This document shows positions 7,714 through 16,345 of a stretch of DNA of 64,000 bases, piece after piece. The notes beneath the pieces were generated by a model. The model saw only the letters and a program-made list of their open reading frames with translations, was not told the DNA's origin and did no database searches. Both the position numbers and the translations under genes were made by a program. Source of the stretch: Rhodoferax sp. (lineage in GTDB: Bacteria > Pseudomonadota > Gammaproteobacteria > Burkholderiales > Burkholderiaceae_C); contig NZ_JAAFHA010000002.1 of NCBI RefSeq assembly GCF_010365055.1, positions 41,309-105,308 of the forward strand, read 5' to 3'. How positions within the stretch are numbered: position 1 is the first letter of the stretch; the number at the start of each line of letters is the position of its first letter.

Positions 7714-8558
7714 AAACCGTAGAATATTTTAAGTCTTTTAGGCCTCTGGCCCTCGTGCATTATGCGCTTACAGCTACTATTTTCGTAGCGTCCGTGAGTT
7801 TGCCTGTGAGGGCTCAATCGCCATCGATTGTGGTGGCCTCCACCACCTCGACCGAGCAGTCGGGTCTGTTTGCGTACCTGCTGCCTGAGTTCAAAAGGGC
7901 CAGCGGCATCGACGTGAAAGTGGTGGCACTGGGCACTGGCCAGGCCATCGACCTGGGCCGCCGGGGTGATGCCGATGTGCTGTTTGTGCATGACAAGGTG
8001 GCTGAAGAAAAAGCGGTGGCTGAGGGCTTTGCCGTCAAGCGCTTGGAAGTGATGTACAACGACTTTGTGCTGGTTGGACCCGCCAGCGATCCCATCAAAG
8101 TCAAAGGTAACGATGTGGTCGAAGCGCTCAAAAAGATCTCCGCCGCCAATGGCGCCTTCATCTCGCGCGGCGACAAGAGCGGCACCCACGCGGCTGAACT
8201 GCGCTTCTGGAAGATGGCCGATCTGGCCGACAAGCCAGGTAGCGGCTACCAGTCTTGCGGCTGCGGTATGGGCCCGGCGCTCAATATGGCCTCCAGCAGC
8301 AACGCCTATGCGCTGACCGACCGTGGCACCTGGCTCAATTTCAAGAACCGGGGTGACCTGAAAGTGCTGGTGGAGGGTGACAAGCGTTTGTTCAACCAAT
8401 ACGGCGTGATGCTGGTCAATCCGGCGAAACACCCGCACGTCAAGGCGGCTGACGGCCAGAAATTTGTCGACTGGCTGACATCACCCGCCGGGCAAGGCGT
8501 GATCGCCAGCTACAAGATTGGCGGCGAGCAACTGTTTTTCCCGAATGCGGTGAAGTGA
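7710..8558 (+). CDS. tupA: tungstate-binding periplasmic protein TupA
   Basis: Periplasmic receptor (282 aa) for tungstate. After the leader, the mature part carries the TupA signature VVASTTSTEQSGLF, with the serine/threonine-rich oxyanion-binding loop, followed by LGTGQAIDLGRRGDADVLFVHD and the later SRGDKSGTH motif, all typical of Tup proteins rather than ModA. It overlaps tupC by ATGA. The signal-peptide coding region (codons for about SFRPLALVHYALTATIFVAS) matches a repeat element found elsewhere in the window, so the leader may have been formed from repeat DNA; a hydrophobic core and the likely cleavage after VRAQ are still present. It feeds tungsten to the cofactor used by the aldehyde oxidoreductase (inferred). 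Confidence 0.93.
   Translation: MKTVEYFKSFRPLALVHYALTATIFVASVSLPVRAQSPSIVVASTTSTEQSGLFAYLLPEFKRASGIDVKVVALGTGQAIDLGRRGDADVLFVHDKVAEEKAVAEGFAVKRLEVMYNDFVLVGPASDPIKVKGNDVVEALKKISAANGAFISRGDKSGTHAAELRFWKMADLADKPGSGYQSCGCGMGPALNMASSSNAYALTDRGTWLNFKNRGDLKVLVEGDKRLFNQYGVMLVNPAKHPHVKAADGQKFVDWLTSPAGQGVIASYKIGGEQLFFPNAVK
7741..7790 (+). repeat. dispersed AGCTA repeat inside the tupA leader region
   Basis: The 50 bases align without gaps, at roughly 70 percent identity by eye, to the intergenic repeat at 11486-11533. Both open with GGCCTCT, continue with GCCC and share an AGCTA block at equal spacing. Here the repeat is translated as part of the TupA signal peptide. Confidence 0.6.
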
Positions 8559-8570
8559 GGGCAGTTTAAG

Positions 8571-8588
8571 CCCAGCTGACGGGCTGGG
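8571..8588. terminator. hairpin between convergent tupA and cyclodeaminase-family genes
   Basis: CCCAGC at 8571-8576 and GCTGGG at 8583-8588 form a perfect 6-bp stem between two convergent genes. No T-run follows on either strand, so it is at best a weak or factor-assisted terminator. Confidence 0.3.
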
Positions 8589-8599
8589 CGCGATGCTGC

Positions 8600-9538
8600 T
8601 CAGGGCGACACAGCCAGCGCTGTCCTGGCAGCGGCCAGATCCCAGCCGGCCCAGCCGCAACTTTTGAACAGCACCGGGCCCTTGACCGCAAAGGCCTCAG
8701 ATCGAATCACGTCAGCCAGATTGGCAAACCGGGCCACATCGAGCCCGGCCTGCAGCAGGTCGCCAGCCTCGTGTGCGGCATCCGTCGTGTCCACCACCAG
8801 CGTGCCTTGCTCGGCCACATAGCGGCACAGCTCTGGCGCCAACTCCACCATCTTTGGCGTGAACGCGCCCACGGCGGCAATAAAGGCGTCGATGCGCGGC
8901 AGGGCGCTGAGCACCACGCCGCTGGCCGGGGTGCAGGTGACAACCAGCGGGCACTCACTCAGCGCCGCATTGGCGTTCGTGACCACGCGCGCCTGCAGGC
9001 TCAGCGATTGCGCGTGCGTTGCCAGCGCGTGCGCACTGGCCGCGCTGCGTGAGGCAATCACGACCTCCTTGACGGCCAAGCCTTCGGCAAAGGCTTCCAG
9101 ATGGGCCTTGCCTTGCACGCCTGCGCCCACGATCAGCAGGGGCCCGTGGGTGTTGGGCGCGAGCCGTTGGGCCGCCAGCAAGGACACGGCGGCGGTGCGC
9201 CGCGCGGTCACCGTTGGGCCATCCAGGATCAATTTGCGCTGGCCCGTTGCCACGTCAAACACCACCACGTCGCCCTGAATCGTCGCCAGGCCTCGCGCTG
9301 CGTTGGCCGGTGTGAAGGTGATGAGCTTGGTGATGGCGGTGCGGGCATCAATCGCGGGCATGACAAACAGGCAGCCGCCGCCGGGTAGGGGTTGCACCAA
9401 GCGCGGCGGCACCTGCACTGAAGGGTCGGCGAGAAGCAGAGCCAGTTCTCTGACCAGCTGCGGGTAGGGCAGACGGGCCGCCGTCTGGGCGGCGTCAAGC
9501 AGGGTCGTTGCGGTGGGTGTTGGGTAAGACGTTTGCAT
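8600..9538 (-). CDS. ornithine cyclodeaminase/mu-crystallin family NAD(P)-dependent enzyme
   Basis: Cytosolic enzyme of 312 aa in the ornithine cyclodeaminase/mu-crystallin family, whose members include ornithine cyclodeaminase and delta1-piperideine/pyrroline-2-carboxylate reductases. Seen in the sequence: the N-terminal half with LPGGGCLFVMPA and ITKLITFTPANAARGL, a conserved DGPTVTARRTAAVS segment, then a Rossmann fold starting LLIVGAGVQGKAHLEAF and ending near VVDTTDAAHEAGDL. The start at 9538 gives the normal family N-terminus; the frame extends upstream to 9640 without family sequence. It converges with tupA and is followed on the same strand by azlCD upstream. Which imino acid or amino acid it uses cannot be decided from sequence alone. 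Confidence 0.85.
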   Translation of the reverse strand: MQTSYPTPTATTLLDAAQTAARLPYPQLVRELALLLADPSVQVPPRLVQPLPGGGCLFVMPAIDARTAITKLITFTPANAARGLATIQGDVVVFDVATGQRKLILDGPTVTARRTAAVSLLAAQRLAPNTHGPLLIVGAGVQGKAHLEAFAEGLAVKEVVIASRSAASAHALATHAQSLSLQARVVTNANAALSECPLVVTCTPASGVVLSALPRIDAFIAAVGAFTPKMVELAPELCRYVAEQGTLVVDTTDAAHEAGDLLQAGLDVARFANLADVIRSEAFAVKGPVLFKSCGWAGWDLAAARTALAVSP

Positions 9539-9555
9539 GGGTGAACTGTAGTGCT

Positions 9556-9888
9556 TCAGGCCACCAAGCCCGGATTGCGCAGCAGCACATACAGCGCCGT
9601 GCCGGCCAAAATGCTCAAGAGCGCGTGCCGACGCCACCATTGCAGGGCCACCACGGTAGCGACTGCCGCCAGTTCAGCCCACGGGCCAGACGGGTTTTGG
9701 CGGGCGCTGCCGACCAGCGTGTGCAACAGCAGCAGCGTCATGATAGCCAGCGGCAAAAAACGACCCAGCTTTTGCACCACGGGGTGACTTTGCAGCCAGC
9801 GCGCCGCCAGAAACGGCAAGGCGCGCAGACCAAAGGTAACAACGGTCATGGCCGCCAGAACACCCAGCGCGTAAGTTGTGTCGATCAC
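9556..9888 (-). CDS. azlD: AzlD-type branched-chain amino acid exporter subunit
   Basis: Small integral membrane protein (110 aa) that pairs with AzlC to export branched-chain amino acids or their analogues. Three to four hydrophobic helices are visible, with the family motif FGLRALPFLAARWL near the N-terminus. The start is GTG at 9888, overlapping the azlC stop as GTGA, which implies translational coupling. A longer frame upstream is only the shadow of azlC. The two-gene AzlCD unit is transcribed leftward and stops 17 bp short of the cyclodeaminase-family gene, which may belong to the same transcript. Confidence 0.85.
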   Translation of the reverse strand: MIDTTYALGVLAAMTVVTFGLRALPFLAARWLQSHPVVQKLGRFLPLAIMTLLLLHTLVGSARQNPSGPWAELAAVATVVALQWWRRHALLSILAGTALYVLLRNPGLVA

Positions 9889-10592
9889 GGTGCCACCTCT
9901 TTGGGTGCAGATGGGCGCCAGAACAGTCCGGCCAGCACGCTTAAGGCGATGGCAACCAGCAGCGCCTGTTGCGGGACCACGGCCTGGGCCACAGCGTAGC
10001 TCAGCACCGCCACCCACAGTGGCGCGGGCGTGTCGGCGCTGCGCCATTGCTCCACCGCCAGTACGGCAAACAGAGCCGCCAGGGCAAAGTCCAGCCCCAC
10101 CAGTGGCACTTGGGCTTGGGTGCCGATCAGCGCCCCCAGCAGCGTGCCCAGCACCCACCAGCCCTGGTTCAGCAACGCCACCGCAACCATCTGGCGCGTG
10201 CTGGTGCCGCTCGGCAAGGTGGTCAGTACCGAGTAGGTTTCGTCCGTCAGGGCAAACACCAGGTACCAGCGCGCCCAGGGTTGAGCGGGCAGTCTGTCCA
10301 GCAGCGACAGGCCGTAGAACACATGGCGCAGGTTCACCACCAAGGTGGCCAGCGCGATGCTCGCCACCGGCAGGCCTAGGCTAAGCATCGGGATCATCAT
10401 GAATTGCGCGGCACCGGCAAAGACGAAGATGCTGGCCAGCAGCGCCAGCCACCAGCTAGCCCCCGCTTGCACAAATAAGAACCCAAACACCATGCCCAGT
10501 GGGACATAGCCCATGGCCACGGGGATGGAGAGCGACAGCACGGAGATGGGTGGCGGCTGGGGGGCTTGCGTATTGTCAGAAGCGGTGGGCAT
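9885..10592 (-). CDS. azlC: AzlC-type branched-chain amino acid exporter subunit
   Basis: Large subunit (235 aa) of an AzlCD exporter in the inner membrane. The family hallmark is the N-terminal ISVLSLSIPVAMGYVPLGMVFGFLFVQAG, with the PLG motif, followed by FAGAAQFMMIPML and NLRHVFYGLSL. The chosen ATG at 10592 gives the usual length; an in-frame codon at 10655 would add 21 residues without family similarity. No clear Shine-Dalgarno is seen at either site. It is followed by azlD with a 4-base overlap, and the divergent gene elbB starts 137 bp away. Confidence 0.85.
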   Translation of the reverse strand: MPTASDNTQAPQPPPISVLSLSIPVAMGYVPLGMVFGFLFVQAGASWWLALLASIFVFAGAAQFMMIPMLSLGLPVASIALATLVVNLRHVFYGLSLLDRLPAQPWARWYLVFALTDETYSVLTTLPSGTSTRQMVAVALLNQGWWVLGTLLGALIGTQAQVPLVGLDFALAALFAVLAVEQWRSADTPAPLWVAVLSYAVAQAVVPQQALLVAIALSVLAGLFWRPSAPKEVAP

Positions 10593-10729
10593 GAAACAGG
10601 AACAATTGAGTGGGGTGGCCAGGTTGGATATTGTGACTGCCTGCGTCTGGATCACCCTGGCTGCTAGCGCATCCCTTGTAGAGTCGATGTGGTGCGCAGG
10701 ATAATCATTTCAAACTACTGGAGAACCTG

Positions 10730-11410
10730 ATGTCAAAGACCCCGAAAATCGCCGTTTTGCTCGCGGGCTGCGGCCACCTTGATGGCTCTGAGGTGCGCGA
10801 GGCGGTGCTGACCCTGCTGGCGCTGGATCAGCATGGCGCGGCGTTTCAGTGCATCGCGCCCAACGCGCCGCAATTCCATGTGATCAACCACATCACCGGT
10901 GAGCCGGTGGCAGGTGCGCAGCGCAACATTCTGGAAGAGTCCAGCCGCATCGCCCGCTTGGGTCAGTGTCTGGATTTGGCCAAGGCCAAGGTGGCGGACT
11001 ATGACGCGCTGGTGATGCCGGGTGGCTACGGTGTGGCCAAAAACCATTGCTCGTTTGCCTTCAAGGGCGCAGATGCCGAAGTACGCCCTGACGTGGCGGC
11101 CTTTGTGCGTGGCTTTTTTGACGCCAAAAAACCGGTGGGGGCCATCTGTATTGCCCCTGCACTGGTGGCGCTGGCCTTGCGTCAAGCGGATGACAGCGCG
11201 ACGCTGACCCTGGGGAACGATGCGGGTGTCGCCGCCGCCATGCAGCAGTTGGGCCAGAAGCACCAGAACACGCCAAACGCGCGCGAGATTGTGATTGATG
11301 AGGCGCACAAGCTCATCACCACGCCCGCCTACATGTTTGACGACGCGCGCCTGAGCGACGTGTTTGTCGGTATCGAGCGCTGTGTGGCTGAGGTGCTCAA
11401 GCGCATCTGA
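10730..11410 (+). CDS. elbB: isoprenoid biosynthesis glyoxalase ElbB
   Basis: DJ-1/PfpI-superfamily protein of 226 aa, the normal ElbB length. It begins KIAVLLAGCGHLDGSEVREAVLTLLALD and contains the Glu-rich HITGEPV region, LVMPGGYGVAKN and the nucleophile-elbow cysteine in GAICIAPALVALAL. E. coli ElbB has glyoxalase activity in vitro and has been linked to isoprenoid synthesis; its physiological role remains unsettled. The start follows GGAG about ten bases upstream. It stands alone between azlC (divergent) and a repeat-bearing intergenic region. Confidence 0.92.
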   Translation: MSKTPKIAVLLAGCGHLDGSEVREAVLTLLALDQHGAAFQCIAPNAPQFHVINHITGEPVAGAQRNILEESSRIARLGQCLDLAKAKVADYDALVMPGGYGVAKNHCSFAFKGADAEVRPDVAAFVRGFFDAKKPVGAICIAPALVALALRQADDSATLTLGNDAGVAAAMQQLGQKHQNTPNAREIVIDEAHKLITTPAYMFDDARLSDVFVGIERCVAEVLKRI

Positions 11411-11485
11411 GGTCCAGTGCATCATGCTCCTGGCTCCAGAGCCTCCTGCATGAATGCGCGTTACTCGATTTATTTATAGTAAATC

Positions 11486-11533
11486 GGCCTCTAGCCCGCA
11501 TGTAATAAGCGTTTGTAGCTATTAATTTGATAT
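11486..11533 (+). repeat. dispersed AGCTA repeat, intergenic copy between elbB and modC
   Basis: The sequence GGCCTCTAGCCC-N18-TAGCTA followed by an AT-rich tail matches the copies at 7741-7790, 23851-23903 and 25563-25612 with near-constant spacing of its two anchor blocks. The 153-bp gap between elbB and modC holds nothing else recognisable. I believe related AGCTA repeats are common in Comamonadaceae genomes. Confidence 0.6.
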
Positions 11534-11563
11534 TTGTTTTCTGTCTGCCTGAAGCCGGCCGGG

Positions 11564-12715
11564 CTAACCCAGAATTGCCACACCCTTGATCTGCGCGTAC
11601 ACCGCCAGGCCGGGCACGAGCCCCAGCGTGTGCGCCGAACGAGCCGTGATGCGTGCCAGCAGGGCGCTGCCACCCACTTCCAGTGCGACCATCACCTGGC
11701 CTGGGCCGTCAGCCGAAAGAGCAAGCACCGAGGCGGGCAGGATGTTCAAAATGCTGGTGTCGGTTTGGCGTTGCAAAGTCAGGCTGGCATCACGCGCAGC
11801 GACCCGCACGCGCAAGGTTTGGCCGACGGCGGCGTTTTGACGCGGCACCACCAGATCAATACCGTCAAAACGGGTCAGTGTGAGGTGGTCGGCTTCATCA
11901 TGGGAGACCACGCTGACGTGCAGCACGGCCCCGGCGCTGTCGCCGTGCGCCAATGACAAGTCCAGCCGCGTCAATAGCTCAGCCGTCGGCCCGTGCGCCG
12001 TGACCCGGCCCCTGTCCATCAGCGCCAGGTGGTCGGCCAGACGCGCTACTTCGTCAATCGCATGGGTGACGTAAATGACGGGGATATCCAGTGTGCGCTG
12101 CAGCCGCTCCAGGTAGGGCAGTATCTCGGCCTTGCGCGGCGCATCCAACGCGGCCATGGGCTCGTCCAGCAGCAGCAGGCGCGGGCTCGCAGCGAGCGCG
12201 CGGGCGATGGCCACACGTTGACGCTCTCCGCCCGAGAGTTCGTGCGGCCAGCGCTTGAGCAGGTGCGCAATGCCCAGCAGGTCCAGGGTGTGATCCCAGC
12301 CTCTGAAGCGCTCTGACAGGGGCGTGCGCTTGAAGCCGTACTGCAGGTTGTGTTGCACTGTGAGGTGGTCAAAGAGGCTGGCTTCCTGAAACACATAGCC
12401 CAGGGCGCGCTGGTGGATGGGTTTGAAGAACCTTTGCGCGCTGTCTTGCCACACCTCGCCTTGCACGCAGACGCGGCCCTGCGCCATGGGCTCCAAGCCA
12501 GCGAGCACCCGCAAGGCGGTGGTTTTGCCTGCGCCGGAGGGGCCAAACAGGGCGGTGATGCCACGCCCGGGCAGCTCCAGGTCCATGTCCAGGCGAAAGT
12601 CCGGGCGCTGCAGTGCCACTTGCAGGGTCAATCCTGATGTGTCCACTGCGCGCGGAGTTTGATGGCTCCCGCTCGGTCTGGCCTGCGCCGTTTCAAGCCC
12701 TGGTCTGGCGTTCAT
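11564..12715 (-). CDS. modC: molybdate ABC transporter ATP-binding protein ModC
   Basis: ATPase subunit (383 aa) of the ModABC molybdate importer. Walker A is GPSGAGKTT, the signature is LSGGERQR, and Walker B is [12 protein letters not shown]. The C-terminal third (from about residue 290) is a Mop/TOBE domain for oxyanion sensing, with [12 protein letters not shown] and the ending [14 protein letters not shown]. The N-terminus carries roughly 25 extra residues before the ABC fold. The ATG overlaps the modB stop as ATGA. It is the last gene of modABC, opposite in direction to modE. Confidence 0.95.
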   Translation of the reverse strand: MNARPGLETAQARPSGSHQTPRAVDTSGLTLQVALQRPDFRLDMDLELPGRGITALFGPSGAGKTTALRVLAGLEPMAQGRVCVQGEVWQDSAQRFFKPIHQRALGYVFQEASLFDHLTVQHNLQYGFKRTPLSERFRGWDHTLDLLGIAHLLKRWPHELSGGERQRVAIARALAASPRLLLLDEPMAALDAPRKAEILPYLERLQRTLDIPVIYVTHAIDEVARLADHLALMDRGRVTAHGPTAELLTRLDLSLAHGDSAGAVLHVSVVSHDEADHLTLTRFDGIDLVVPRQNAAVGQTLRVRVAARDASLTLQRQTDTSILNILPASVLALSADGPGQVMVALEVGGSALLARITARSAHTLGLVPGLAVYAQIKGVAILG

Positions 12716-13401
12716 GCACCCGCACCTTTGCGCCGCGCGCCGTTGTAAATGTGCAGCGCCAACAGTACGACAAAGCTAAAGCCCAGCATGACTGCCGCCA
12801 GCCGGTGCGCGTCTGAATACTCCATGGCCTCGACGTGGTCGTAAATCTGCACCGACACCACGCGCGTCACGCCGGGAATGTTGCCGCCCACCATCAGCAC
12901 CACGCCAAACTCACCCACCGTGTGGGCAAAACACATGATGGCTCCGGTCACAAAGCCGGGTTTGCACAGCGGCATTACCACGCTAAAAAAAGCATCCAAC
13001 GGTGAGGCCCGCAGGCTGGCCGCTACTTCCAGCGGGCGCGTGCCCATGGCTTCCATGGCGTTCTGGATCGGCTGCACCATGAACGGTAGTGAGTAAAAGC
13101 TCGATGCCACCACCAGCCCGGCGAAGCTGAATGGCAGCAGACCCAGGCCCAGCGCCTGCGTCCATTGCCCCACCGTCCCGTGTGGCCCCATGGCCACGAG
13201 CAGATAAAAGCCCAGCACCGACGGGGGTAGCACGATCGGCATGGCCACCAGGGCGCCTATGGGTTTTCTCAACCACGACCGGGTGCGCGCCAGCCACCAG
13301 GCCAGCGGCGTGCCCAGCAGCAGCAAGATGACGGTCGTGAGCGCAGCCACTTGCAGTGTCAAACCGATCGCTTGCAGGTCAGAGGGGGTGAGCAGGGCCA
13401 T
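12712..13401 (-). CDS. modB: molybdate ABC transporter permease ModB
   Basis: Inner-membrane permease (229 aa) of ModABC. The ATG at 13401 starts [22 protein letters not shown], the normal ModB N-terminus; the frame open to 13575 overlaps modA and is not used. Family motifs include [27 protein letters not shown] and the C-terminal [20 protein letters not shown], the oxyanion-permease signature also seen in TupB. It lies 20 bp downstream of modA and overlaps modC by four bases. Confidence 0.95.
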   Translation of the reverse strand: MALLTPSDLQAIGLTLQVAALTTVILLLLGTPLAWWLARTRSWLRKPIGALVAMPIVLPPSVLGFYLLVAMGPHGTVGQWTQALGLGLLPFSFAGLVVASSFYSLPFMVQPIQNAMEAMGTRPLEVAASLRASPLDAFFSVVMPLCKPGFVTGAIMCFAHTVGEFGVVLMVGGNIPGVTRVVSVQIYDHVEAMEYSDAHRLAAVMLGFSFVVLLALHIYNGARRKGAGA

Positions 13402-13421
13402 GAAAGTAGGTGCGTTAAATG

Positions 13422-14177
13422 TCAAATGTCGTAACCATAAGAGCGGATCAGGTCTTTGATGGTGGGGCTTTGCAGCATTTTGACCAGCGCTTGCGCTGCC
13501 AGGTTGTTGGCACCGCGTTGCAGCAGCACGGCATCTTGCCGAATCGGACTGTAGAGATTTTTCGGCACCACCCACATAGAGCCGCTCTTGAGCTTGCCGC
13601 CCTGCAAGACTTGCGACATGGCTACAAAGCCGATCTCGGCATTGCCGGTGTGCACAAAGTTGAAGGTCTGGCCAATGCTTTCGCCCTGCACCAGCTTGGG
13701 GGTCAGGGCAAGGGTCAGGCCCAGTTTGTCCATCGTCTGCAACGCCGCTGCGCCATACGGTGCCACTTTGGGCGCAGCGTAAGCCAACTTGCGAAAGTTG
13801 CCGTTCTTGAGTACGTCGCCCTTGGCATCCACCTTGGCGGCATCAGCCGACCACAGCACCAACTTGCCGGTGGCGTAGGTGAAGCGGCTCCCGGGCGTGG
13901 TCAGACCGTCGCTCTCCAGCGCAGCGGGGGTGGCGGTGTTGGACGCCAGCAGCACATCAAACGGCGCGCCGTTTTTGATCTGGGCATACAGCTTGCCGGT
14001 GGCACCGAGCGTGACCTGGATGGTGTGGCCAGTTGTTTTCTCCAGCACGGTGGCGATAGCCTTGATGGGCTCGGCAAAGTTGGCAGCTACCGCCACCTGC
14101 GCCTGGTCGGCCAGACTACTGGCTGAAAACACCAGTGCAACAGCGGCGAGTGTCAAATCGTTGACGCGAGATCTCAC
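13422..14177 (-). CDS. modA: molybdate-binding periplasmic protein ModA
   Basis: Periplasmic receptor for molybdate (251 aa). The chosen GTG start at 14177 lies 7 bp after CTGGAG and gives a compact signal peptide ([20 protein letters not shown]) before [12 protein letters not shown]. Mature motifs typical of ModA are [12 protein letters not shown], the [21 protein letters not shown] segment and [11 protein letters not shown]. The open frame runs much further upstream, through modE on the other strand, but that part is a shadow. A ModE-type box lies 69-93 bp upstream, so repression by ModE-molybdate is expected. Confidence 0.95.
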   Translation of the reverse strand: MRSRVNDLTLAAVALVFSASSLADQAQVAVAANFAEPIKAIATVLEKTTGHTIQVTLGATGKLYAQIKNGAPFDVLLASNTATPAALESDGLTTPGSRFTYATGKLVLWSADAAKVDAKGDVLKNGNFRKLAYAAPKVAPYGAAALQTMDKLGLTLALTPKLVQGESIGQTFNFVHTGNAEIGFVAMSQVLQGGKLKSGSMWVVPKNLYSPIRQDAVLLQRGANNLAAQALVKMLQSPTIKDLIRSYGYDI

Positions 14178-14245
14178 TAAAAAACTCCAGCTGATAATTT
14201 GAAAAATGAGTTCTAAAAGACGAGACGAGTTGCCATTGGATGGCT

Positions 14246-14270
14246 TCGTTATTCTTTTTTGGAATAGCGA
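14246..14270. promoter_or_regulatory. ModE-type box between modA and modE
   Basis: TCGTTATTC at 14246-14254 and GAATAGCGA at 14262-14270 form an inverted repeat with one mismatch and a 7-bp spacer. This matches the layout of the E. coli modA operator (CGTTAT and ATAACG arms around a 7- to 8-bp centre). It sits in the 144-bp gap between the divergent modA and modE genes and is the expected binding site for the adjacent ModE. Confidence 0.7.
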
Positions 14271-14321
14271 AAGTGTAATGGAAATGGGAGTCGTATCTCT
14301 AACCGGCTGTTGCCCGGCACA

Positions 14322-15092
14322 ATGCAGCTGATGAGTAAAGACGTTTTTTCTATCGAGGCTCTGGGCCACGAGCCGGCCGACAAACGCATGGATATCCTTC
14401 GCTTGATCGGCAGCACCGGGTCCATCTCGGAGGCAGCCCGCCAGGGTGGGGTGAGTTACAAGGCTGCCTGGCAGGCGGTTCATACCTTGACCAATCTGGC
14501 CGGTGTGGCACTGGTGGACCGGGCGGTTGGTGGAGCGGGTGGCGGCGGGGCGAAATTGACGGCGGCAGGCGAGCAGTTGCTCGATGCTGCGAGGCAGATG
14601 GACGCGGCGCGGCGCGACGTGCTGGCGCGTTTTAGCGGCGGCGCTGCGCAAGCGCTTCCAGGCGCGGGGTTGCGCACCAGCATGCGCAACAACCTGCCGT
14701 GCCGGGTGACGCAATTGATGACGTCAACACCCGGTGACCCGATGGTGCGCGTTGTTTTGGCTTTGTCGCGAGGCGGGCAAATCACCTCATCCATCACCCG
14801 TGAAAGTGCCGAGTTGCTGGGCTTGCAGCCAGGGCTGGCGGTGTTGGCGCTGTGCAAGGCGACGGCAGTGCGAATCACGGCGGGTGCTGTGCCCGCGCGT
14901 GACCATGTCAACCTGATCGCAGGCAAAGTGACCCGTTTGTCGCGCGGCGGCGTGCGCGACGAAGTGGTGATGACCTTGCCGGGTGAACTGCAACTACTGG
15001 TAGGCTTTGCGGACCACCCCAACCGCCTGCGCGCTGGCAGCGCGGTGACAGCCAGTGTGGAAGAAAACGCGGTGGTGCTGGCGCGGGTTTGA
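14322..15092 (+). CDS. modE: molybdate-responsive transcriptional regulator ModE
   Basis: Dimeric repressor/activator that binds molybdate or tungstate. Residues about 20-115 form the winged helix (DILRLIGSTGSISEAARQGG and SYKAAWQAVHTL). Two Mop domains follow, beginning at TSMRNNLPCRV (the ModE-type TSxRN signature) and at ARDHVNLIAGKV. The length of 256 aa is normal for full ModE. The start could be ATG 14322 or ATG 14331; neither has a strong ribosome site. It diverges from modABC across the ModE-type box, and may also act on other tungstate or molybdate genes nearby (inferred). Confidence 0.92.
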   Translation: MQLMSKDVFSIEALGHEPADKRMDILRLIGSTGSISEAARQGGVSYKAAWQAVHTLTNLAGVALVDRAVGGAGGGGAKLTAAGEQLLDAARQMDAARRDVLARFSGGAAQALPGAGLRTSMRNNLPCRVTQLMTSTPGDPMVRVVLALSRGGQITSSITRESAELLGLQPGLAVLALCKATAVRITAGAVPARDHVNLIAGKVTRLSRGGVRDEVVMTLPGELQLLVGFADHPNRLRAGSAVTASVEENAVVLARV

Positions 15093-15113
15093 GTGCTCGT
15101 CAAGCCCGCCCGG

Positions 15114-16256
15114 TCAGGTGGCTTTTTGTCCCAGCTTGCGGTACACCGTGGCGCGGCTAATGCCCAAAGCGCGGGCGGCCTGCCCGACGTTGCCGCGTGC
15201 GTCGACGAGCGCCTGGCGGATCATGGCGGCCTCTACCTCGCGCAACGCCAGCGTTGGCGCAGCGCTGGGGCTGGTTTGCAGCGGGTGTGCCTCGTCGGCC
15301 CGTGCGATGGCTTGCGCCTGCAGGCGCAGTCCGCTCCACAGCGGCAGTTCCACCGCGCTGCCAGGTCGTTTGGCCGCATCGAAAAGTTGCTCATAGGGGA
15401 TGCCAAACACCTCACTGACATGCACGGTGGCCATCCCGGCTATTGCCAAACAGGGCACCATCTGACGCGCCACCGGGTTGGCCCCGATCACCCAGCCGTC
15501 CGCGTCCAGGCTGAGGATGCCATCGGCATCCGTGCCCAAGGTGTTGCCCGGCCAGTTCAGCCGCAGCAGCAAGGCGTGGGCTTGAGCGCTGACCAGCGCG
15601 TTTTCTATTTTGCGGGCTGATTGCACGACCAGGTGCTTGAGCTCGGGCCGCTCCTGTGCGTCAATGCCAGTCACATCCAGCATGCCAACGCATGCGCCGT
15701 CTGGCCCAAAAAGCGGGGCGCCGGCACAACTGTAGACCGAGGTGGCCTCAAAAAAATGTTCACCCCGGTGCAACCAGACCGGCTGGAGTTCAGTCAAGGC
15801 CGTGCCAATGGCGGTGGTGCCAATGCTGCGTTCGGACAAATCGGTGCCCACCCGAGTGATCAGGTGGGCACGTGGGTCGGAGTGGTCAATAGCGCCGCTC
15901 GCATCGACCACCACGCCACAAGCGTTGGTCAGAATGGCGAAGTAGCGGGTATTGACAATGGCACGTGCGAGGTGTTCTAAAACCGGTTTGGCAGTCTGCA
16001 CCAATCGCTGGTTGGCTTCCAGCGCCTGGCGCATCTGCGGCATGGACACCTGGCTGAATGTGACGGCCTCCTGGTGTTGCAGCCCGAGGCCGATGCAGCG
16101 CTGCCAGGAGCGTTCAATCCAGGGTGCAATCGAGCCGGCGGGCAGCGCTGCGTGTTCCCGCAGCGCCGCGCGCCGCGCTTGCTCAATGCCCGCCAGGCGC
16201 AGGGCCTGACTGGTGTTGGGGGGGCTGGCGACCGCAGGACGGGATGAGTGATTCAT
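15114..16256 (-). CDS. AcoR-like GAF regulator with Fis-type HTH but no AAA+ domain
   Basis: Regulator of 380 aa resembling the ends of AcoR-family sigma-54 activators. The N-terminal region (about 20-100) has RESWQ-like IERSWQRCIGLGL. A GAF domain follows (about 100-240; NACGVVVDASGAI, GTDLSERSIGTTAIGTAL, EHFFEATSVYSCAGAPLFGPDG). Then comes a PAS-like stretch (LSLDADGWVIGANPVARQM), and finally a Fis HTH (DARGNVGQAARALGISRATVYRKLG). The central AAA+ domain with Walker A and GAFTGA is absent, with no sign of a frameshift, so it cannot activate sigma-54 directly by itself. The start at 16256 is chosen because upstream residues are not family-like. It diverges from the histidine kinase gene. Confidence 0.85.
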   Translation of the reverse strand: MNHSSRPAVASPPNTSQALRLAGIEQARRAALREHAALPAGSIAPWIERSWQRCIGLGLQHQEAVTFSQVSMPQMRQALEANQRLVQTAKPVLEHLARAIVNTRYFAILTNACGVVVDASGAIDHSDPRAHLITRVGTDLSERSIGTTAIGTALTELQPVWLHRGEHFFEATSVYSCAGAPLFGPDGACVGMLDVTGIDAQERPELKHLVVQSARKIENALVSAQAHALLLRLNWPGNTLGTDADGILSLDADGWVIGANPVARQMVPCLAIAGMATVHVSEVFGIPYEQLFDAAKRPGSAVELPLWSGLRLQAQAIARADEAHPLQTSPSAAPTLALREVEAAMIRQALVDARGNVGQAARALGISRATVYRKLGQKAT

Positions 16257-16345
16257 GGTTTTCAGCAAGTGACCAAATTTATCGCATTTTTGGGTTCTTG
16301 CGGCGTTGTCCGGAAACCGATCCAGACTCGTGCACACTCTCTGCC

